64,000 nt of DNA, taken from NCBI RefSeq assembly GCF_010731575.1, contig NZ_AP022617.1:1488001-1552000 (forward strand), read 5' to 3'. The notes beneath the pieces were generated by a model. That model ran no database searches, was not told where the DNA came from, and saw only the letters and a program-made list of their open reading frames with translations. The translations under genes and the position numbers were made by a program. Below, piece by piece: positions 35,296 through 46,074 of this stretch. Source of the stretch: Mycolicibacterium monacense. GTDB taxonomy: Bacteria > Actinomycetota > Actinomycetes > Mycobacteriales > Mycobacteriaceae. Position 1 is the stretch's first letter. Each line of letters begins with the position of its first letter.

Positions 35296-36225
35296 TCAGC
35301 CCCATTCGGCGAGCACCTCGGCGGCCGGGACGTCCGCGGCGAGTGCGGCCATCAGCAGCACCCGCGCCTGCGCGGGCCGCAGGGTCGGCACCATGAGCGC
35401 ACCCGCGTCGGCGAGGTCGCGCCCGGGACCGTAGGCGGGACGGACCCGCCCACCCGGCACCCGCGTCGACACCGCCACGAGCACCCCGTCGGCGCACAGC
35501 CGGCGTACCCCGTCGATCACCGGTTGCGGGGCGTTGCCGGCACCCAGCGCCTCGAGGACGACCGCCCGCGCCCCGGCGGCCGCGCAGGCGGACAGGGCGG
35601 CGGCGTCGCCGCCCGGGTAGGTGGTGACGATGTCGACGCGCGGTGCGCGTTCCGCCGACACGTCGCCCAGGTACGGACGCACCTTGGGCCCGGTCACGGT
35701 GAACCGGCCGTCGGCGACTCGGCCCACCACCGGTCCGTCGAAACCGTCGAGGTCCTCGGTCGCCACCTTGCGCAGGCCCAGTGGCCGGCGGACCGTACCG
35801 GCGAAGCTGACGAGCACCCCGAGTCCGCGGGCCTCGGGATCGCCGGCGACCGTCACCGCGTCCCGCAGGTTGGCCGGGCCGTCGGCATCGGGTGCGTCGG
35901 CCCCGCGCTGCGCACCGGTCAGCACCACCGGGGTGGTGCCGTCGTAGGTGAGTTCGAGCCACAGCGCCGTCTCCTCCATGGTGTCGGTGCCGTGGGTGAC
36001 GACGACGCCGTCGGCGGCGCCGTCCGCCGTGCCGGCCAGCACCGCGTCGCGGATGCGGTCCCAGTCGGCGGGGGTGAGCTGCGAGCTGTCCTTGTTGAGC
36101 ACGTCGACCACCGTCACGTCCAGACCGGCGGTCAGGTCGGCGCCGCGGCGGGTGGGCCGGCGTACGCCGTCGGCGTCGGTGCTGGTGGCGATCGTGCCGC
36201 CGGTGGTGATCACGACAAGGCTCAC
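35296..36225 (-). CDS. ansA: L-asparaginase
   Basis: A 309-residue type I/II-like asparaginase hydrolysing L-asparagine to aspartate and ammonia. The first catalytic Thr is in [12 protein letters not shown] and the second in [13 protein letters not shown]; the C-terminal tetramer domain follows after about residue 190. GTG 36225 is taken as start because the motif begins at residue 5; the longer open frame into lspA is a shadow. It is convergent with dinX (4-base gap) and divergent from lspA (42 bases). Confidence 0.93.
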   Translation of the reverse strand: MSLVVITTGGTIATSTDADGVRRPTRRGADLTAGLDVTVVDVLNKDSSQLTPADWDRIRDAVLAGTADGAADGVVVTHGTDTMEETALWLELTYDGTTPVVLTGAQRGADAPDADGPANLRDAVTVAGDPEARGLGVLVSFAGTVRRPLGLRKVATEDLDGFDGPVVGRVADGRFTVTGPKVRPYLGDVSAERAPRVDIVTTYPGGDAAALSACAAAGARAVVLEALGAGNAPQPVIDGVRRLCADGVLVAVSTRVPGGRVRPAYGPGRDLADAGALMVPTLRPAQARVLLMAALAADVPAAEVLAEWG

Positions 36226-36267
36226 GTGCGGAATTGTCCCGTATCGACCGTTTGGGATGATGGTGTG

Positions 36268-37029
36268 GTGACTGACGAAACACCGGGCAAGGCATCGGGC
36301 AAGGTGGAGCCCACGACCGGCGCCGCGGAACCCCCGGACGTCCCGGTCGACCCGGCACCCCGGCCGCGGCGGCGCCTGGGCCTGCTGTTGTCGGTCGCGG
36401 CGGTGATCCTGGTGCTCGACGTCGTGACGAAGGTGCTCGCGGTGCGGCTGCTGACGCCCGGCCAGCCGGTGTCGATCATCGGCGACACGGTCACCTGGAC
36501 CCTGGTCCGCAACTCCGGGGCGGCCTTCTCCATGGCCACGGGTTACACCTGGGTGCTCACCCTGGTCGCGACGGGCGTGGTCATCGGCATCATCTGGATG
36601 GGCCGGCGGCTGGTGTCGCCGTGGTGGGCGCTCGGACTCGGGCTGATCCTCGGCGGCGCGATGGGCAACCTGATCGACCGCTTCTTCCGGTCGCCCGGAC
36701 CGCTGCGCGGCCACGTCGTCGACTTCCTGTCCATCGGATGGTGGCCGGTGTTCAACGTGGCCGATCCGTCGGTGGTCGGTGGGGCGATCCTGCTGGTGGT
36801 GTTGTCGCTGTTCGGGTTCGACTTTGACACCGTCGGACGGCGCCAGCCGGGCGACGAATCCGACCCGGTCGGACGGCGCCAGCCGGGCGACGAATCCGAC
36901 CCGGTCGGACGGCGCCAGCCGGGCGACGAATCCGACCCGGTCGGACGGCGCCAGCCGGGCGACGAATCCGACCCCGTCGGACGGCGCGGCGCCGAACCGG
37001 TGGCCCGGCCCGAGGCTGACCCGTCATAG
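36268..37029 (+). CDS. lspA: Lipoprotein signal peptidase with repeat-bearing C-terminus
   Basis: 253 residues. The signal peptidase II aspartates are D137 (GNLIDRFF) and D166 (FNVADPSV); four transmembrane helices span about residues 35-185. It removes signal peptides from prolipoproteins after lipidation. The N-terminal 30 and C-terminal 65 residues are cytosolic extensions. The tail contains four copies of a 12-residue unit ([12 protein letters not shown]). GTG 36268 is the chosen start. Its TAG stop overlaps the next start by one base. Confidence 0.94.
   Translation: MTDETPGKASGKVEPTTGAAEPPDVPVDPAPRPRRRLGLLLSVAAVILVLDVVTKVLAVRLLTPGQPVSIIGDTVTWTLVRNSGAAFSMATGYTWVLTLVATGVVIGIIWMGRRLVSPWWALGLGLILGGAMGNLIDRFFRSPGPLRGHVVDFLSIGWWPVFNVADPSVVGGAILLVVLSLFGFDFDTVGRRQPGDESDPVGRRQPGDESDPVGRRQPGDESDPVGRRQPGDESDPVGRRGAEPVARPEADPS
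36832..36987 (+). repeat. 36-bp in-frame tandem repeat (VNTR) in lspA
   Basis: Four copies of a 36-base unit starting GTCGGACGGCGCCAGCCGGG lie at 36832, 36868, 36904 and 36940, then a 12-base partial copy to 36987. The first three are identical and the fourth has one changed base near its end. Units are multiples of three, so copy-number change keeps the frame. Confidence 0.95.
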
Positions 37030-37958
37030 TGTCCACACGGTCGATGCCCGTGCCGGAGGGGCTGGGCGGAATGCGGGTGGACGCCGGGCTGTCGCGGCTG
37101 CTGGGGCTGTCACGCACCGCGGCGGCGGCGATCGCCGAAGACGGTGGGGTCGACATCGACGGCGCGCCCGCGGGTAAGTCGGACCGCCTCACGGCGGGCG
37201 CCTGGCTCGAGGTGCGGTTGCCGGAGGCGCCGCCGCCGGTGGAGAACACCCCGGTCGAGATCGAGGGTATGGCGGTGCTGTACTCCGACGACGACATCGT
37301 GGCCGTCGACAAACCCCCAGGGGTGGCCGCCCACGCGACGGTCGGATGGCACGGCCCCACCGTGCTCGGTGGTCTGGCGGCCGCCGGCTTCCGGATCAGC
37401 ACGTCGGGCATCCACGAGCGGCAGGGCATCGTGCACCGCCTCGACGTCGGCACCTCGGGGGTCATGGTCGTCGCCCTGTCCGAACGCGCCTACACGGTGC
37501 TCAAGCGGGCGTTCAAGCAGCGCACCGTCGAGAAGCGGTATCACGCGCTGGTACAGGGCCATCCGGACCCGAGCAGCGGCACGATCGACGCGCCGATCGG
37601 GCGGCACCGGGGCCACGACTGGAAGTTCGCCGTCACCGAGGGCGGCAGGCACAGCGTCACCCACTACGACACGCTGGAGGCGTTTCAGGCGGCCAGCCTG
37701 CTCGACATCGAACTGGAAACCGGCCGCACCCACCAGATCCGGGTGCACTTCGCCGCGCTGCACCACCCGTGCTGCGGCGATCTGACCTACGGCGCCGATC
37801 CCACGCTGGCCCGCCGTCTCGGGCTCGAACGTCAATGGCTGCACGCCCGTTCGCTGGCGTTCGCCCATCCGGCCGACGGTCGCCGGATCGAGATCACCAG
37901 CCCCTATCCGGCCGATCTGCAGCACGCCCTCGACGTCCTGCGCCGTCACGCGCGGTGA
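37029..37958 (+). CDS. RluD-type ribosomal pseudouridine synthase
   Basis: 309 residues. An N-terminal S4 domain ([24 protein letters not shown]) precedes the catalytic domain with [14 protein letters not shown], where D139 is the nucleophile, and the later [12 protein letters not shown] block. It should convert uridines of 23S rRNA to pseudouridine. GTG 37029 overlaps the lspA stop by one base. In M. tuberculosis the equivalent gene (Rv1540) is also directly after lspA. Confidence 0.92.
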   Translation: MSTRSMPVPEGLGGMRVDAGLSRLLGLSRTAAAAIAEDGGVDIDGAPAGKSDRLTAGAWLEVRLPEAPPPVENTPVEIEGMAVLYSDDDIVAVDKPPGVAAHATVGWHGPTVLGGLAAAGFRISTSGIHERQGIVHRLDVGTSGVMVVALSERAYTVLKRAFKQRTVEKRYHALVQGHPDPSSGTIDAPIGRHRGHDWKFAVTEGGRHSVTHYDTLEAFQAASLLDIELETGRTHQIRVHFAALHHPCCGDLTYGADPTLARRLGLERQWLHARSLAFAHPADGRRIEITSPYPADLQHALDVLRRHAR

Positions 37959-38893
37959 CCGAGACGCGCCGCAACGGCCTGCTCTTCGGCATCGGCGCCT
38001 ACGTCTGGTGGGGGCTGTGCCCGGGGTTCTTCCTGCTGTTGCTGCCCGCCGGGTCTCTCGAGATCCTCGCGCACCGCATCGTGTGGAGTGTGGTGTTCCT
38101 GCTGCTGGTGCTCGCGGTGGCCCGTCGCCTCGGCGATCTGCTCCGATTGTCCTGGCGCACCTGGCTGCAACTGCTCGCGGCGTCGGCGCTGGTGTCGGCG
38201 AACTGGGGGGTCTACATCTACGCGGCCACCCACTCACACGTGGTGGACGCCGCCCTCGGGTATTTCATCAACCCGCTGCTCAGCGTCGCGCTCGGGGTGC
38301 TGGTGTTCCGGGAACGGATCAACCGCTCGCAGCAGGTGGCGCTGGTGCTCGCCGTCGCCGCGGTCGTCCTGCTCACCGTCGAAATCGGCGCACCGCCCTA
38401 CATCGCACTCGCCCTTGCGGTGTCTTTCGCGCTCTACGGGCTGGTGAAGAAGGTGGTCACCGCCGACCCGCGGGTCAGCGTCGCGGTGGAGACGCTGATC
38501 GCGCTGCCGTTCGCGGGCGGCTACGTGCTGGCGCTGGAACTCACCGACCGGGGGCATTTCCTCAGCGAAGGGCTCGCACACACCGGTCTGCTGCTGCTGG
38601 CGGGCCCGGTCACGGCCATCCCGCTGCTGTTGTTCGGCGCGGCCGCGCAGCGGCTCCCGCTGGTGACGCTGGGTCTGCTGTTCTACATCAATCCTGGTCT
38701 GCAGATGGCCTGGGGTGTGGTCATCGGGCACGAACCGATGCCGGTCGGACGGTGGATCGGCTTCGCACTGATCTGGCTGGCGCTGGCCCTGCTGGCCGCC
38801 GATGCCGTGCGCCGTCGCACGCCGAGGGAGCGAACCTCCACGACACCGGCGGAACATGTCGATCGGGACGAATCGAAATCGTCATCACGCTGA
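37955..38893 (+). CDS. rarD: RarD/EamA-family membrane transporter
   Basis: 312 residues with ten hydrophobic helices in two EamA repeats. RarD hallmarks are the N-terminal [24 protein letters not shown] and [21 protein letters not shown] (split here at the helix end), and the C-terminal [15 protein letters not shown]. It probably exports a small metabolite; the substrate is unknown. GTG 37955 overlaps the preceding stop (GTGA). The 30-residue C-terminal tail is hydrophilic. Confidence 0.9.
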   Translation: MTETRRNGLLFGIGAYVWWGLCPGFFLLLLPAGSLEILAHRIVWSVVFLLLVLAVARRLGDLLRLSWRTWLQLLAASALVSANWGVYIYAATHSHVVDAALGYFINPLLSVALGVLVFRERINRSQQVALVLAVAAVVLLTVEIGAPPYIALALAVSFALYGLVKKVVTADPRVSVAVETLIALPFAGGYVLALELTDRGHFLSEGLAHTGLLLLAGPVTAIPLLLFGAAAQRLPLVTLGLLFYINPGLQMAWGVVIGHEPMPVGRWIGFALIWLALALLAADAVRRRTPRERTSTTPAEHVDRDESKSSSR

Positions 38894-38922
38894 CGACCCG
38901 TCCACGACACCGGGAGGACACC

Positions 38923-39303
38923 GTGCAGTACTGCCTGATCATGCATTACCCCGAAGGCCCGGAGATCGGGTTGACCGAGGAGGACATGGCCCCCACGCGG
39001 GCGGCGTTCGCCCGATACGCCGAGGACCTGGACGCGGCCGGCGTGCTGGTGGGCACGCAGGTGTTGCAGTCCGCGGCGCTCACCACGACGGTCACCGCCC
39101 GCGACGGGACCGTCGACATCCAGGACGGCCCCTTCGCCGACACCAAAGAGCGGCTGGGCGGGATCTTCGTCATCGACGTCCCGCACCTCGACGCGGCGCT
39201 GGACTGGGCGAAACGCAATCCCGCCGCGGCGTTCGGCGCTGTCGAGGTACGACCCGTGGCGGTGACCTACTCGACCGGCCAGGGCTGGTTCAGCCCTGAA
39301 TGA
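38923..39303 (+). CDS. DGPF/YCII-domain protein
   Basis: 126 residues from GTG 38923, with GGGAGG ribosome-binding site. It begins QYCLIMHYPEG and has the name-giving motif IQDGPFADTKERLGG. DGPF proteins accompany ECF42 sigma factors, and such a factor is encoded immediately downstream. Their biochemical role is unclear; a YCII-like ferredoxin-like fold is expected. Confidence 0.9.
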   Translation: MQYCLIMHYPEGPEIGLTEEDMAPTRAAFARYAEDLDAAGVLVGTQVLQSAALTTTVTARDGTVDIQDGPFADTKERLGGIFVIDVPHLDAALDWAKRNPAAAFGAVEVRPVAVTYSTGQGWFSPE

Positions 39304-39352
39304 CGGTGCCGCGGCCACGGTCGCCGACCTGAGCCGCAGATCACACGGCCGG

Positions 39353-40495
39353 TTGCTGGCCGCCCTCGCGGCGCCCACCGGCGACATCGCCGCGGCCGAG
39401 GACGCGCTCGCCGATGCCTTCGAACGCGCGCTCCGGAGATGGCCGGTCGACGGTATCCCGGCCGAACCCGCCGCCTGGGTGATCACCGTCGCCCGCAACA
39501 GATTGCGCGACCGCTGGCGCTCGGCCGGTCACCGCCGAGCCGCTCGTCTCGACGAGAACCTCGACGTGACAGCGGAATCCGTCGACTGGCCGGCCATCCC
39601 GGACAAACGCCTGGAGCTCATGCTGGTCTGTGCGCATCCCTCGGTGGCGGTCAACGTCCGTACGCCGCTGATGCTGCAGGTGGTCATGGGTGTCGACGCG
39701 GCGGCGATCGCCGAGGCGTTCGCCGTCGAACCGGCGACCATGGCGCAGCGGCTCGTACGGGCCAAGCGGCGTATCCGCGACACGGGTGTGCCATTCACCC
39801 TGCCGGAACGTGACGATCTGGCCGAGCGGCTGCCCGCCGTGCTCGAAGCGGTCTACGGCGTCTATGCCATCGACTGGCAGCGCGGCCCACCCGACGACCC
39901 GGGGGCTTCGTTGGCCGCCGAGGCGTTGCACCTGACCGCCCTGCTGACCGAGTTGCTGCCCGCCGATCCGGAGGTGCTCGGCCTGGCCGCGCTGGTGTGT
40001 TTCGGCGAGGCGCGCCGCCCCGCGCGGCGTGGGGTCGAGGGCGCGTTCGTCGGCCTCGACGATCAGGACAGTGCGCGGTGGGACCACGAGTTGATCGCCC
40101 GGGCCGAGGATCTGCTGCGGCGCGCGCACACCCACCGGCGGCCGGGCCGGTTCCAGTACGAGGCGGCCATCCACTCGGCACACTGTCACCGCCCGGTGGA
40201 TCGGCGGGCGCTGCGCAAGCTCTATCTGGCCCTGCTGCGGGTGGCGCCGTCACTCGGTGCGGCGGTGGCGCTGGCGGCCCTCGACGGCGAGATCGACGGG
40301 CCGGACGCCGGTCTGCGGGCACTCGCGGCGATCGATGACCCTGCGCTCGACCGGTTTCAACCGGCGTGGACCACCCGCGCACACCTTCTCGAGCGCGCGG
40401 GCCGAACGGCCGAGGCAAATATCGCCTACCAGCGGGCACTCGCGATCACCAGCAACCCCGCACTGAGAGCGCATCTACGGCAACGCCTGCGGTGA
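39353..40495 (+). CDS. ECF42-type sigma factor with C-terminal extension
   Basis: 380 residues from TTG 39353, but the conserved N-terminus begins earlier: the frame is open from 39266 and encodes ADLSRRSHGRLLAALAAP. Sigma-2 is seen in DAFERALRRWPVDGIP and AWVITVARNRLRDRWRSA, sigma-4 in IAEAFAVEPATMAQRLVRAKRRI. The C-terminal 210 residues are a TPR-like extension typical of ECF42 (ALVCFGEARRPAR, GRFQYEAAIHSAHC). No ATG/GTG/TTG exists between the stop at 39263 and 39353; CTG 39296, overlapping the DGPF gene end, would give 399 residues. The extension is thought to take the place of an anti-sigma factor. Confidence 0.88.
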   Translation: MLAALAAPTGDIAAAEDALADAFERALRRWPVDGIPAEPAAWVITVARNRLRDRWRSAGHRRAARLDENLDVTAESVDWPAIPDKRLELMLVCAHPSVAVNVRTPLMLQVVMGVDAAAIAEAFAVEPATMAQRLVRAKRRIRDTGVPFTLPERDDLAERLPAVLEAVYGVYAIDWQRGPPDDPGASLAAEALHLTALLTELLPADPEVLGLAALVCFGEARRPARRGVEGAFVGLDDQDSARWDHELIARAEDLLRRAHTHRRPGRFQYEAAIHSAHCHRPVDRRALRKLYLALLRVAPSLGAAVALAALDGEIDGPDAGLRALAAIDDPALDRFQPAWTTRAHLLERAGRTAEANIAYQRALAITSNPALRAHLRQRLR

Positions 40496-40546
40496 GAAAC
40501 GCGAGTTCGTTTGCCGGACAGGTGTTTGCCTGGTGTTCAGCAATGT

Positions 40547-40562
40547 CCTAGCGTTTGCTAGG
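40547..40562. promoter_or_regulatory. 16-bp inverted repeat at the TetR gene start
   Basis: CCTAGC and GCTAGG flank GTTT, ending on the first base of the GTG start codon. A related GTTTGCC occurs twice just upstream (40518 and 40534 region). The location suggests autorepression by the TetR protein. Confidence 0.5.
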
Positions 40563-41269
40563 TGCAGCGGAAGGGGCGGGCCAGGGCAGCGGCGCGCGCC
40601 CGGGGGCGGCCGGTTGGGGCCGATTCCGCGGAAACCCGTAGGCAGATCGTCCGCGCCGGGCGCGTGGTCCTCATCGAGCGGGGCTACTCCGGTATGACGT
40701 TCCAGGCCATCGCCGAACGCACCGGGCTGAGCCGGCCGACCCTGCACTACTACTTCGCCACCCGCGAAGAGGTCTACGAAGGCATCGTCACGGAGATGCG
40801 CGAGATCGTGGTCGACTGCGTCGAGCACTCGCTACGGCACGACCGGTTGCTCGACCGGTTGGCGGCGTTCGTGGCCGCCGTGCGGCGCGTCGACCATCGG
40901 GATCCGTCGGTGGTGCCGTTCCTGATCAGCGCGCGCCTCGAACCGCAGCGCAATCCCGAATTGCAGGCGATCAGCGAGTCGCCGGTCCGGGCCTTCCTGA
41001 TGCGGTTGGTCTCCGATGCGATCCGCCGCGGTGAACTCGACGACGACACCGACGTCGAGGGCGTCTCCGACATGCTCCACGTCATCCTGTACGGGATGGC
41101 GTTCTACTCCGGTTTCACCAACGGCCCCGCGGAGTTGGGCACGATTGCCAAGCAACTGATCGAATTGTTCGCCCACGGCCTGGTGGCAGGCCCGCGCGGG
41201 CCGGATCCCGCCGGCGGGGGTGAAGACACGCTCCGCGACACGCCGAAGGGTGTCGGACCGCGGTCCTAG
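40562..41269 (+). CDS. TetR family transcriptional regulator
   Basis: 235 residues. The N-terminal 20 residues are basic (RKGRARAAARARGRP), then the TetR helix-turn-helix: TRRQIVRAGRVVLIERGYSG, TFQAIAERTGLSRPTLHYYF. The ligand domain follows, with a short Gly/Pro-rich tail. GTG 40562 lies inside a palindrome. The stop is 12 bases before dnaE1, so the dnaE1 promoter probably sits inside this gene. The target genes are unknown. Confidence 0.9.
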   Translation: MQRKGRARAAARARGRPVGADSAETRRQIVRAGRVVLIERGYSGMTFQAIAERTGLSRPTLHYYFATREEVYEGIVTEMREIVVDCVEHSLRHDRLLDRLAAFVAAVRRVDHRDPSVVPFLISARLEPQRNPELQAISESPVRAFLMRLVSDAIRRGELDDDTDVEGVSDMLHVILYGMAFYSGFTNGPAELGTIAKQLIELFAHGLVAGPRGPDPAGGGEDTLRDTPKGVGPRS

Positions 41270-41281
41270 ACTGACGACCCT

Positions 41282-44200
41282 ATGAGTGGTTCAGACGGTC
41301 GGTCCTCGGGGTCTTTTGTTCACCTGCACAACCACACCGAGTATTCGATGCTGGACGGCGCCGCCAAGGTCAAGCCGATGCTCGCGGAGGCCCAACGGCT
41401 GGAGATGCCCGCGATCGGGATGACCGACCACGGAAACATGTTCGGCGCCAGCGAGTTCTACAACGCGGCCACCGACGCCGGCATCAAACCGATCATCGGG
41501 ATCGAGGCCTACATCGCACCGGCCTCGCGGTTCGAGACCAAGCGTGTCCTGTGGGGTGATCCGAGCCAGAAGTCCGACGACGTCTCCGGCAGCGGGTCCT
41601 ACACCCACATGACGATGGTCGCCGAGAACGCGACCGGTCTGCGCAACCTGTTCAAGCTCTCCTCACTCGCCTCGTTCGAGGGTCAGCTCGGCAAGTGGTC
41701 ACGAATGGACGCCGAGATCATCGCCGAACACGCCGAGGGCATCATCGCCACCACGGGCTGCCCGTCCGGCGAAGTGCAGACCCGGCTGCGGCTGGGGCAC
41801 CAGCGTGAGGCGCTGGAGGCGGCGGCCAAGTGGCGCGAGATCTTCGGGCCGCAGAACTTCTTCCTCGAGTTGATGGACCACGGACTCGACATCGAACGCC
41901 GCGTCCGCGAAGGCCTGCTCGAGATCGGTCAGAAGCTCGGTATCCCGCCGCTGGCCACCAACGACTGCCACTACGTCACCCGTGACGCCTCGCAGAACCA
42001 CGAGGCGCTGCTGTGTATCCAGACCGGTAAGACACTCTCGGATCCGACCCGCTTCAAATTCGACGGCGACGGCTACTACCTGAAGTCGGCAGCCGAGATG
42101 CGCGCGCTGTGGGACTCCCAGGTGCCCGGCGCGTGTGACTCGACGCTGCTGATCGCCGAACGCGTGCAGTCCTACGCCGACGTGTGGGCGCCGCGCGACC
42201 GGATGCCGATCTTCCCGGTCCCCGAGGGGCACGATCAGGCCTCCTGGCTGCACCACGAGGTGATGGCCGGGCTCAAGCGCCGCTTCAGTGCGGTCTCCGG
42301 CGGGGTCGTGCCGGATGACTACATCGACCGCGCCGAGTACGAGATCAAGGTCATCTGCGACAAGGGCTTCCCGTCCTACTTCCTCATCGTCGCCGACCTG
42401 ATCAACTACGCGAAGTCGGTCGACATCCGCGTCGGGCCGGGCCGCGGGTCGGCCGCCGGCTCGCTGGTGGCCTACGCGCTGGGCATCACCAACATCGACC
42501 CGATCCCGCACGGTCTGCTGTTCGAGCGCTTCCTCAACCCGGAGCGGCCGTCGGCGCCCGATATCGACATCGACTTCGACGACCGTCGCCGCGGCGAGAT
42601 GCTGCGCTATGCGGCCAACAAGTGGGGCAGTGACCGCGTCGCCCAGGTCATCACGTTCGGCACCATCAAAACCAAGGCCGCGCTGAAGGATTCGGCCCGG
42701 GTGCACTACGGCCAGCCGGGTTTCGCGATCGCCGACCGGATCACCAAGGCACTGCCGCCGCCGATCATGGCCAAGGACATCCCGGTGTCGGGCATCACCG
42801 ACCCCACCCACGAGCGGTACAAGGAGGCCGCCGAGGTCCGCGCCCTGATCGACACCGACCCGGACGTCCGCACCATCTACGAGACCGCTCGCGGCCTCGA
42901 GGGTCTGGTCCGCAACGCCGGCGTGCACGCGTGCGCGGTCATCATGAGCTCCGAACCGCTGATCGACGCGATCCCGTTGTGGCGCCGCCCGCAGGACGGT
43001 GCGGTGATCACCGGCTGGGACTATCCGTCATGTGAGGCCATCGGCCTGCTGAAGATGGACTTCCTCGGGCTGCGGAACCTGACGATCATCGGCGACTGCA
43101 TCGAGAACATCAAGGCCAACCGCGGTGTCGACCTGGACCTCGAATCGCTGGCGCTCGACGATCCCAAGGCCTACGAACTGCTCGGCCGCGGCGACACGCT
43201 CGGGGTGTTCCAGCTCGACGGCGGGCCGATGCGCGATCTGCTGCGCCGCATGCAGCCCACCGAGTTCAACGACATCGTCGCCGTGCTGGCGCTCTACCGG
43301 CCCGGCCCGATGGGCATGAACGCCCACAACGACTACGCCGACCGCAAGAACGGCCGCCAGCCGATCAAGCCGATCCACCCCGAACTCGAAGAGCCGCTCA
43401 AGGAGATCCTCGCCGAGACCTACGGCCTGATCGTCTACCAAGAGCAGATCATGTTCATCGCCCAGAAGGTCGCCTCCTACACGATGGGTAAGGCCGACGC
43501 GCTGCGCAAGGCCATGGGCAAGAAGAAGCTCGAGGTGCTCGAGGCCGAGTACCAGGGGTTCCGCGAGGGCATGACCGCCAACGGGTTCTCCGAGGCGGCG
43601 GTGAAAGCCCTGTGGGACACCATCCTTCCGTTCGCCGGCTACGCGTTCAACAAATCGCATGCGGCGGGCTACGGGCTGGTGTCGTACTGGACGGCGTACC
43701 TGAAGGCCAACTATCCGGCCGAGTACATGGCGGGTCTGCTCACCTCGGTCGGGGACGACAAGGACAAGGCCGCGGTGTACCTGGCGGACTGCCGGCGGTT
43801 GGGTATCACCGTGCTGCCGCCCGACGTCAACGAGTCGGTGCAGAACTTCGCCTCCGTCGGTGACGACATCCGGTTCGGTCTCGGTGCGGTGCGCAACGTC
43901 GGCGCGAATGTGGTTGCGTCCCTGGTGAACACCCGCGCCGAGAAGGGTAAGTACTCCGACTTCTCGGACTACCTGAACAAGATCGACATCGCCGCGTGCA
44001 ACAAGAAGGTGACGGAGTCGCTGATCAAGGCCGGCGCATTCGATTCGCTCGGCCATCCCCGTAAGGGTCTGTTCCTCATCCACACCGATGCCGTCGACTC
44101 GGTGCTGGGCACCAAGAAGGCCGAGGCGATGGGTCAGTTCGACCTGTTCGGCAGCGGGGACGGTTCCGGGGCGGACGCCGGAGACTCAGCGTTCAGCATC

Positions 44201-44857
44201 AAGGTGCCCGACGAGGAGTGGGAGGACAAACACAAGCTCGCCCTCGAACGGGAGATGCTCGGTCTGTACGTGTCCGGACACCCGCTCAACGGGGTGGCGC
44301 ACCTGCTCGCGAACCAGGTCGACACCCAGATCCCCGCGATCCTCGACGGTGACGTCGCCAACGATGCGCAGGTGCTGGTCGGGGGCATCCTCGCCTCGGT
44401 CAACCGCCGGGTGAACAAGAACGGGTTGCCCTGGGCCTCAGCACAATTGGAGGATCTCACCGGCGGGATCGAGGTGCTGTTCTTCCCGCAGACCTACTCG
44501 GTGTTCGGCGCGGAGATCGCCGACGACGTGGTGGTGCTGGTGAAGGCCAAGGTGGCCGCCCGCGACGACCGCATCGCGCTGATCGCCCACGAACTCGTCG
44601 TGCCCGACTTCTCCAGCGCGCAGGCCGACCGGCCCCTTGCGGTCAGCCTGCCCACCCGGCAGTGCACGGTCGACAAGGTCACCGCGCTGAAGCAGGTGCT
44701 GGCCAACCATCCCGGCACCTCCCAGGTGCACCTGCGGTTGATCAGCGGTGAGCGGATCACGACGCTCGAACTCGACCAGTCACTGCGGGTGACGCCCTCG
44801 TCGGCGCTGATGGGGGATCTCAAGGCGCTGCTCGGCCCTGGCTGTCTCGGGGGTTGA
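41282..44857 (+). CDS. dnaE1: Replicative DNA polymerase III alpha subunit
   Basis: A 1191-residue C-family polymerase. The N-terminal PHP domain keeps its metal ligands ([22 protein letters not shown]), as expected for mycobacterial DnaE1, where PHP provides proofreading. The catalytic aspartates D427 and D429 lie in [14 protein letters not shown], with the third further on in the palm. An HhH segment and an OB-fold follow ([18 protein letters not shown]), then the tau-binding tail. It is the chromosomal replicase. ATG 41282 is the start. Confidence 0.97.
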   Translation: MSGSDGRSSGSFVHLHNHTEYSMLDGAAKVKPMLAEAQRLEMPAIGMTDHGNMFGASEFYNAATDAGIKPIIGIEAYIAPASRFETKRVLWGDPSQKSDDVSGSGSYTHMTMVAENATGLRNLFKLSSLASFEGQLGKWSRMDAEIIAEHAEGIIATTGCPSGEVQTRLRLGHQREALEAAAKWREIFGPQNFFLELMDHGLDIERRVREGLLEIGQKLGIPPLATNDCHYVTRDASQNHEALLCIQTGKTLSDPTRFKFDGDGYYLKSAAEMRALWDSQVPGACDSTLLIAERVQSYADVWAPRDRMPIFPVPEGHDQASWLHHEVMAGLKRRFSAVSGGVVPDDYIDRAEYEIKVICDKGFPSYFLIVADLINYAKSVDIRVGPGRGSAAGSLVAYALGITNIDPIPHGLLFERFLNPERPSAPDIDIDFDDRRRGEMLRYAANKWGSDRVAQVITFGTIKTKAALKDSARVHYGQPGFAIADRITKALPPPIMAKDIPVSGITDPTHERYKEAAEVRALIDTDPDVRTIYETARGLEGLVRNAGVHACAVIMSSEPLIDAIPLWRRPQDGAVITGWDYPSCEAIGLLKMDFLGLRNLTIIGDCIENIKANRGVDLDLESLALDDPKAYELLGRGDTLGVFQLDGGPMRDLLRRMQPTEFNDIVAVLALYRPGPMGMNAHNDYADRKNGRQPIKPIHPELEEPLKEILAETYGLIVYQEQIMFIAQKVASYTMGKADALRKAMGKKKLEVLEAEYQGFREGMTANGFSEAAVKALWDTILPFAGYAFNKSHAAGYGLVSYWTAYLKANYPAEYMAGLLTSVGDDKDKAAVYLADCRRLGITVLPPDVNESVQNFASVGDDIRFGLGAVRNVGANVVASLVNTRAEKGKYSDFSDYLNKIDIAACNKKVTESLIKAGAFDSLGHPRKGLFLIHTDAVDSVLGTKKAEAMGQFDLFGSGDGSGADAGDSAFSIKVPDEEWEDKHKLALEREMLGLYVSGHPLNGVAHLLANQVDTQIPAILDGDVANDAQVLVGGILASVNRRVNKNGLPWASAQLEDLTGGIEVLFFPQTYSVFGAEIADDVVVLVKAKVAARDDRIALIAHELVVPDFSSAQADRPLAVSLPTRQCTVDKVTALKQVLANHPGTSQVHLRLISGERITTLELDQSLRVTPSSALMGDLKALLGPGCLGG

Positions 44858-44858
44858 G

Positions 44859-45278
44859 GTGACCGCGGTGAGCCATCCCGAATCCCGGCACATCGCCGTC
44901 TGGGTCGCCGCCCCGCCGAACGTGGTGTACGACCTGGCCGCCGACCCGGCGACCTGGCCCCGGTGGGCGGCCGGCCTGGCCCAGGGTGGGCTGCGACAGG
45001 GCCCGCAGGGGTGGGTGGCCGACTCCCCGATGGGCGAGGTGGTCGTCGAGTTCTCTCCGCCCAACGAATTCGGTGTGCTCGACCATGTGGTGCGGATGCC
45101 GTCCGGTGAGGCGGTCTACAACCCGCTGCGGGTGGTGCCGGCCGGAGCGGGGGAGCCGCGTTGCGAGGTGGTGTTCAGCCTGCGGCGGCGTGACGATATG
45201 ACCGACGAGCAGTTCGAGCAGGATGCGGCGGCGGTGACGGCCGATCTCGAGGCGCTGCGCGATCTGGTCGAGGCTTAG
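44859..45278 (+). CDS. SRPBCC-fold hypothetical protein
   Basis: 139 residues from GTG 44859, one base after the dnaE1 stop. The START/Bet v1-like fold is suggested by HIAVWVAAPPNVVYDLAADPATWPRW (split at Ala-Ala) and the helical C-terminus (AVTADLEALRDLVEA). It may bind a hydrophobic ligand. Its end overlaps the convergent small membrane protein by four bases. Confidence 0.8.
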   Translation: MTAVSHPESRHIAVWVAAPPNVVYDLAADPATWPRWAAGLAQGGLRQGPQGWVADSPMGEVVVEFSPPNEFGVLDHVVRMPSGEAVYNPLRVVPAGAGEPRCEVVFSLRRRDDMTDEQFEQDAAAVTADLEALRDLVEA

Positions 45279-45505
45279 CGGCGGCCGTTGCAGACGAGGC
45301 CGAACCCCACCCAGCTGACCGTGGCGGCCGCGGCGCCCGACAGCACCGCCGGTGCCGCGCTCATCGTCACCACGCCGACGACCAGGAACGCGACGAGCCC
45401 GACGAGCAGCGCGATCACCTTGTAGGCCGGCCACGGAACGCCGGCCACACTCACGTCGCACGCCGCGCGAGCGACGGTCGAACGGAAGTTCCCGGCGGTG
45501 GTCAT
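45275..45505 (-). CDS. Small two-helix membrane protein
   Basis: 76 residues from ATG 45505 with two hydrophobic helices (VIALLVGLVAFLVVGVV and a second near residues 50-70). No family is recognised. It is divergent from the Ddn-like gene across an 89-base gap with a 16-bp palindrome. Confidence 0.7.
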   Translation of the reverse strand: MTTAGNFRSTVARAACDVSVAGVPWPAYKVIALLVGLVAFLVVGVVTMSAAPAVLSGAAAATVSWVGFGLVCNGRR

Positions 45506-45531
45506 GAGTCGACGATACCTCTCAACAAAGA

Positions 45532-45547
45532 TTTCGGCTAGCCGAAA
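45532..45547. promoter_or_regulatory. 16-bp perfect palindrome, divergent promoter
   Basis: TTTCGGCTAGCCGAAA is fully self-complementary. It lies 26 bases before the membrane protein start and 47 bases before the Ddn-like start, a position suited to control both. No regulator gene is adjacent. Confidence 0.5.
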
Positions 45548-45594
45548 CTCCGGTTCAGGACGACTCTTCTCGACCCCGATCTAAGCTGGTTTTC

Positions 45595-46032
45595 ATGCCA
45601 CTCACCGGAGAATATGAACCGAGCACCTCGGATTGGGCCCGCGAACAGGCCGAGAAGTTCATGGAGTCGGGCGGAACCGAGGCGACCGAACTCAACGGCA
45701 AACCGATCATCCTGCTGACCACGGTCGGCGCGAAGAGCGGCAAACTGCGCAAGACGCCGCTGATGCGGGTCGAGTACCAGGGCGAATACGCGGTGGTCGC
45801 CTCCCTCGGCGGCGCCCCCAAACACCCGGTCTGGTACCACAACATCAAGAAGAACCCGCGGGTCGAACTGCAGGATCAGACGGTCACCAAGGAGTACGAC
45901 GCCCGCGAGGTGTTCGGCGAGGAGAAGGCCGAATGGTGGGACCGGGCCGTCGAGGTCTGGCCCGATTACGCCGATTACCAGAAGAAGACCGACCGCGAGA
46001 TCCCGGTCTTCGTGCTGACCCCGGTCGAATAA
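45595..46032 (+). CDS. F420-dependent Ddn-like nitroreductase family protein
   Basis: 145 residues. Family features are [20 protein letters not shown] (F420-binding Gly/Lys-rich loop), [17 protein letters not shown] and NPRVELQDQ. Deazaflavin-dependent reductases of this type use F420H2 to reduce quinones or nitro compounds. In M. tuberculosis the equivalent gene Rv1558 also precedes ilvA. The start is ATG 45595. Confidence 0.93.
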   Translation: MPLTGEYEPSTSDWAREQAEKFMESGGTEATELNGKPIILLTTVGAKSGKLRKTPLMRVEYQGEYAVVASLGGAPKHPVWYHNIKKNPRVELQDQTVTKEYDAREVFGEEKAEWWDRAVEVWPDYADYQKKTDREIPVFVLTPVE

Positions 46033-46074
46033 AGCGGATTTTCTCCCTGAAGGCCGCAGTGGCACCATTGACCG

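Noticed and set aside
36832..36987. Repeat array considered as a CRISPR
   Set aside because: The units are directly adjacent without spacers and stay in the lspA reading frame.
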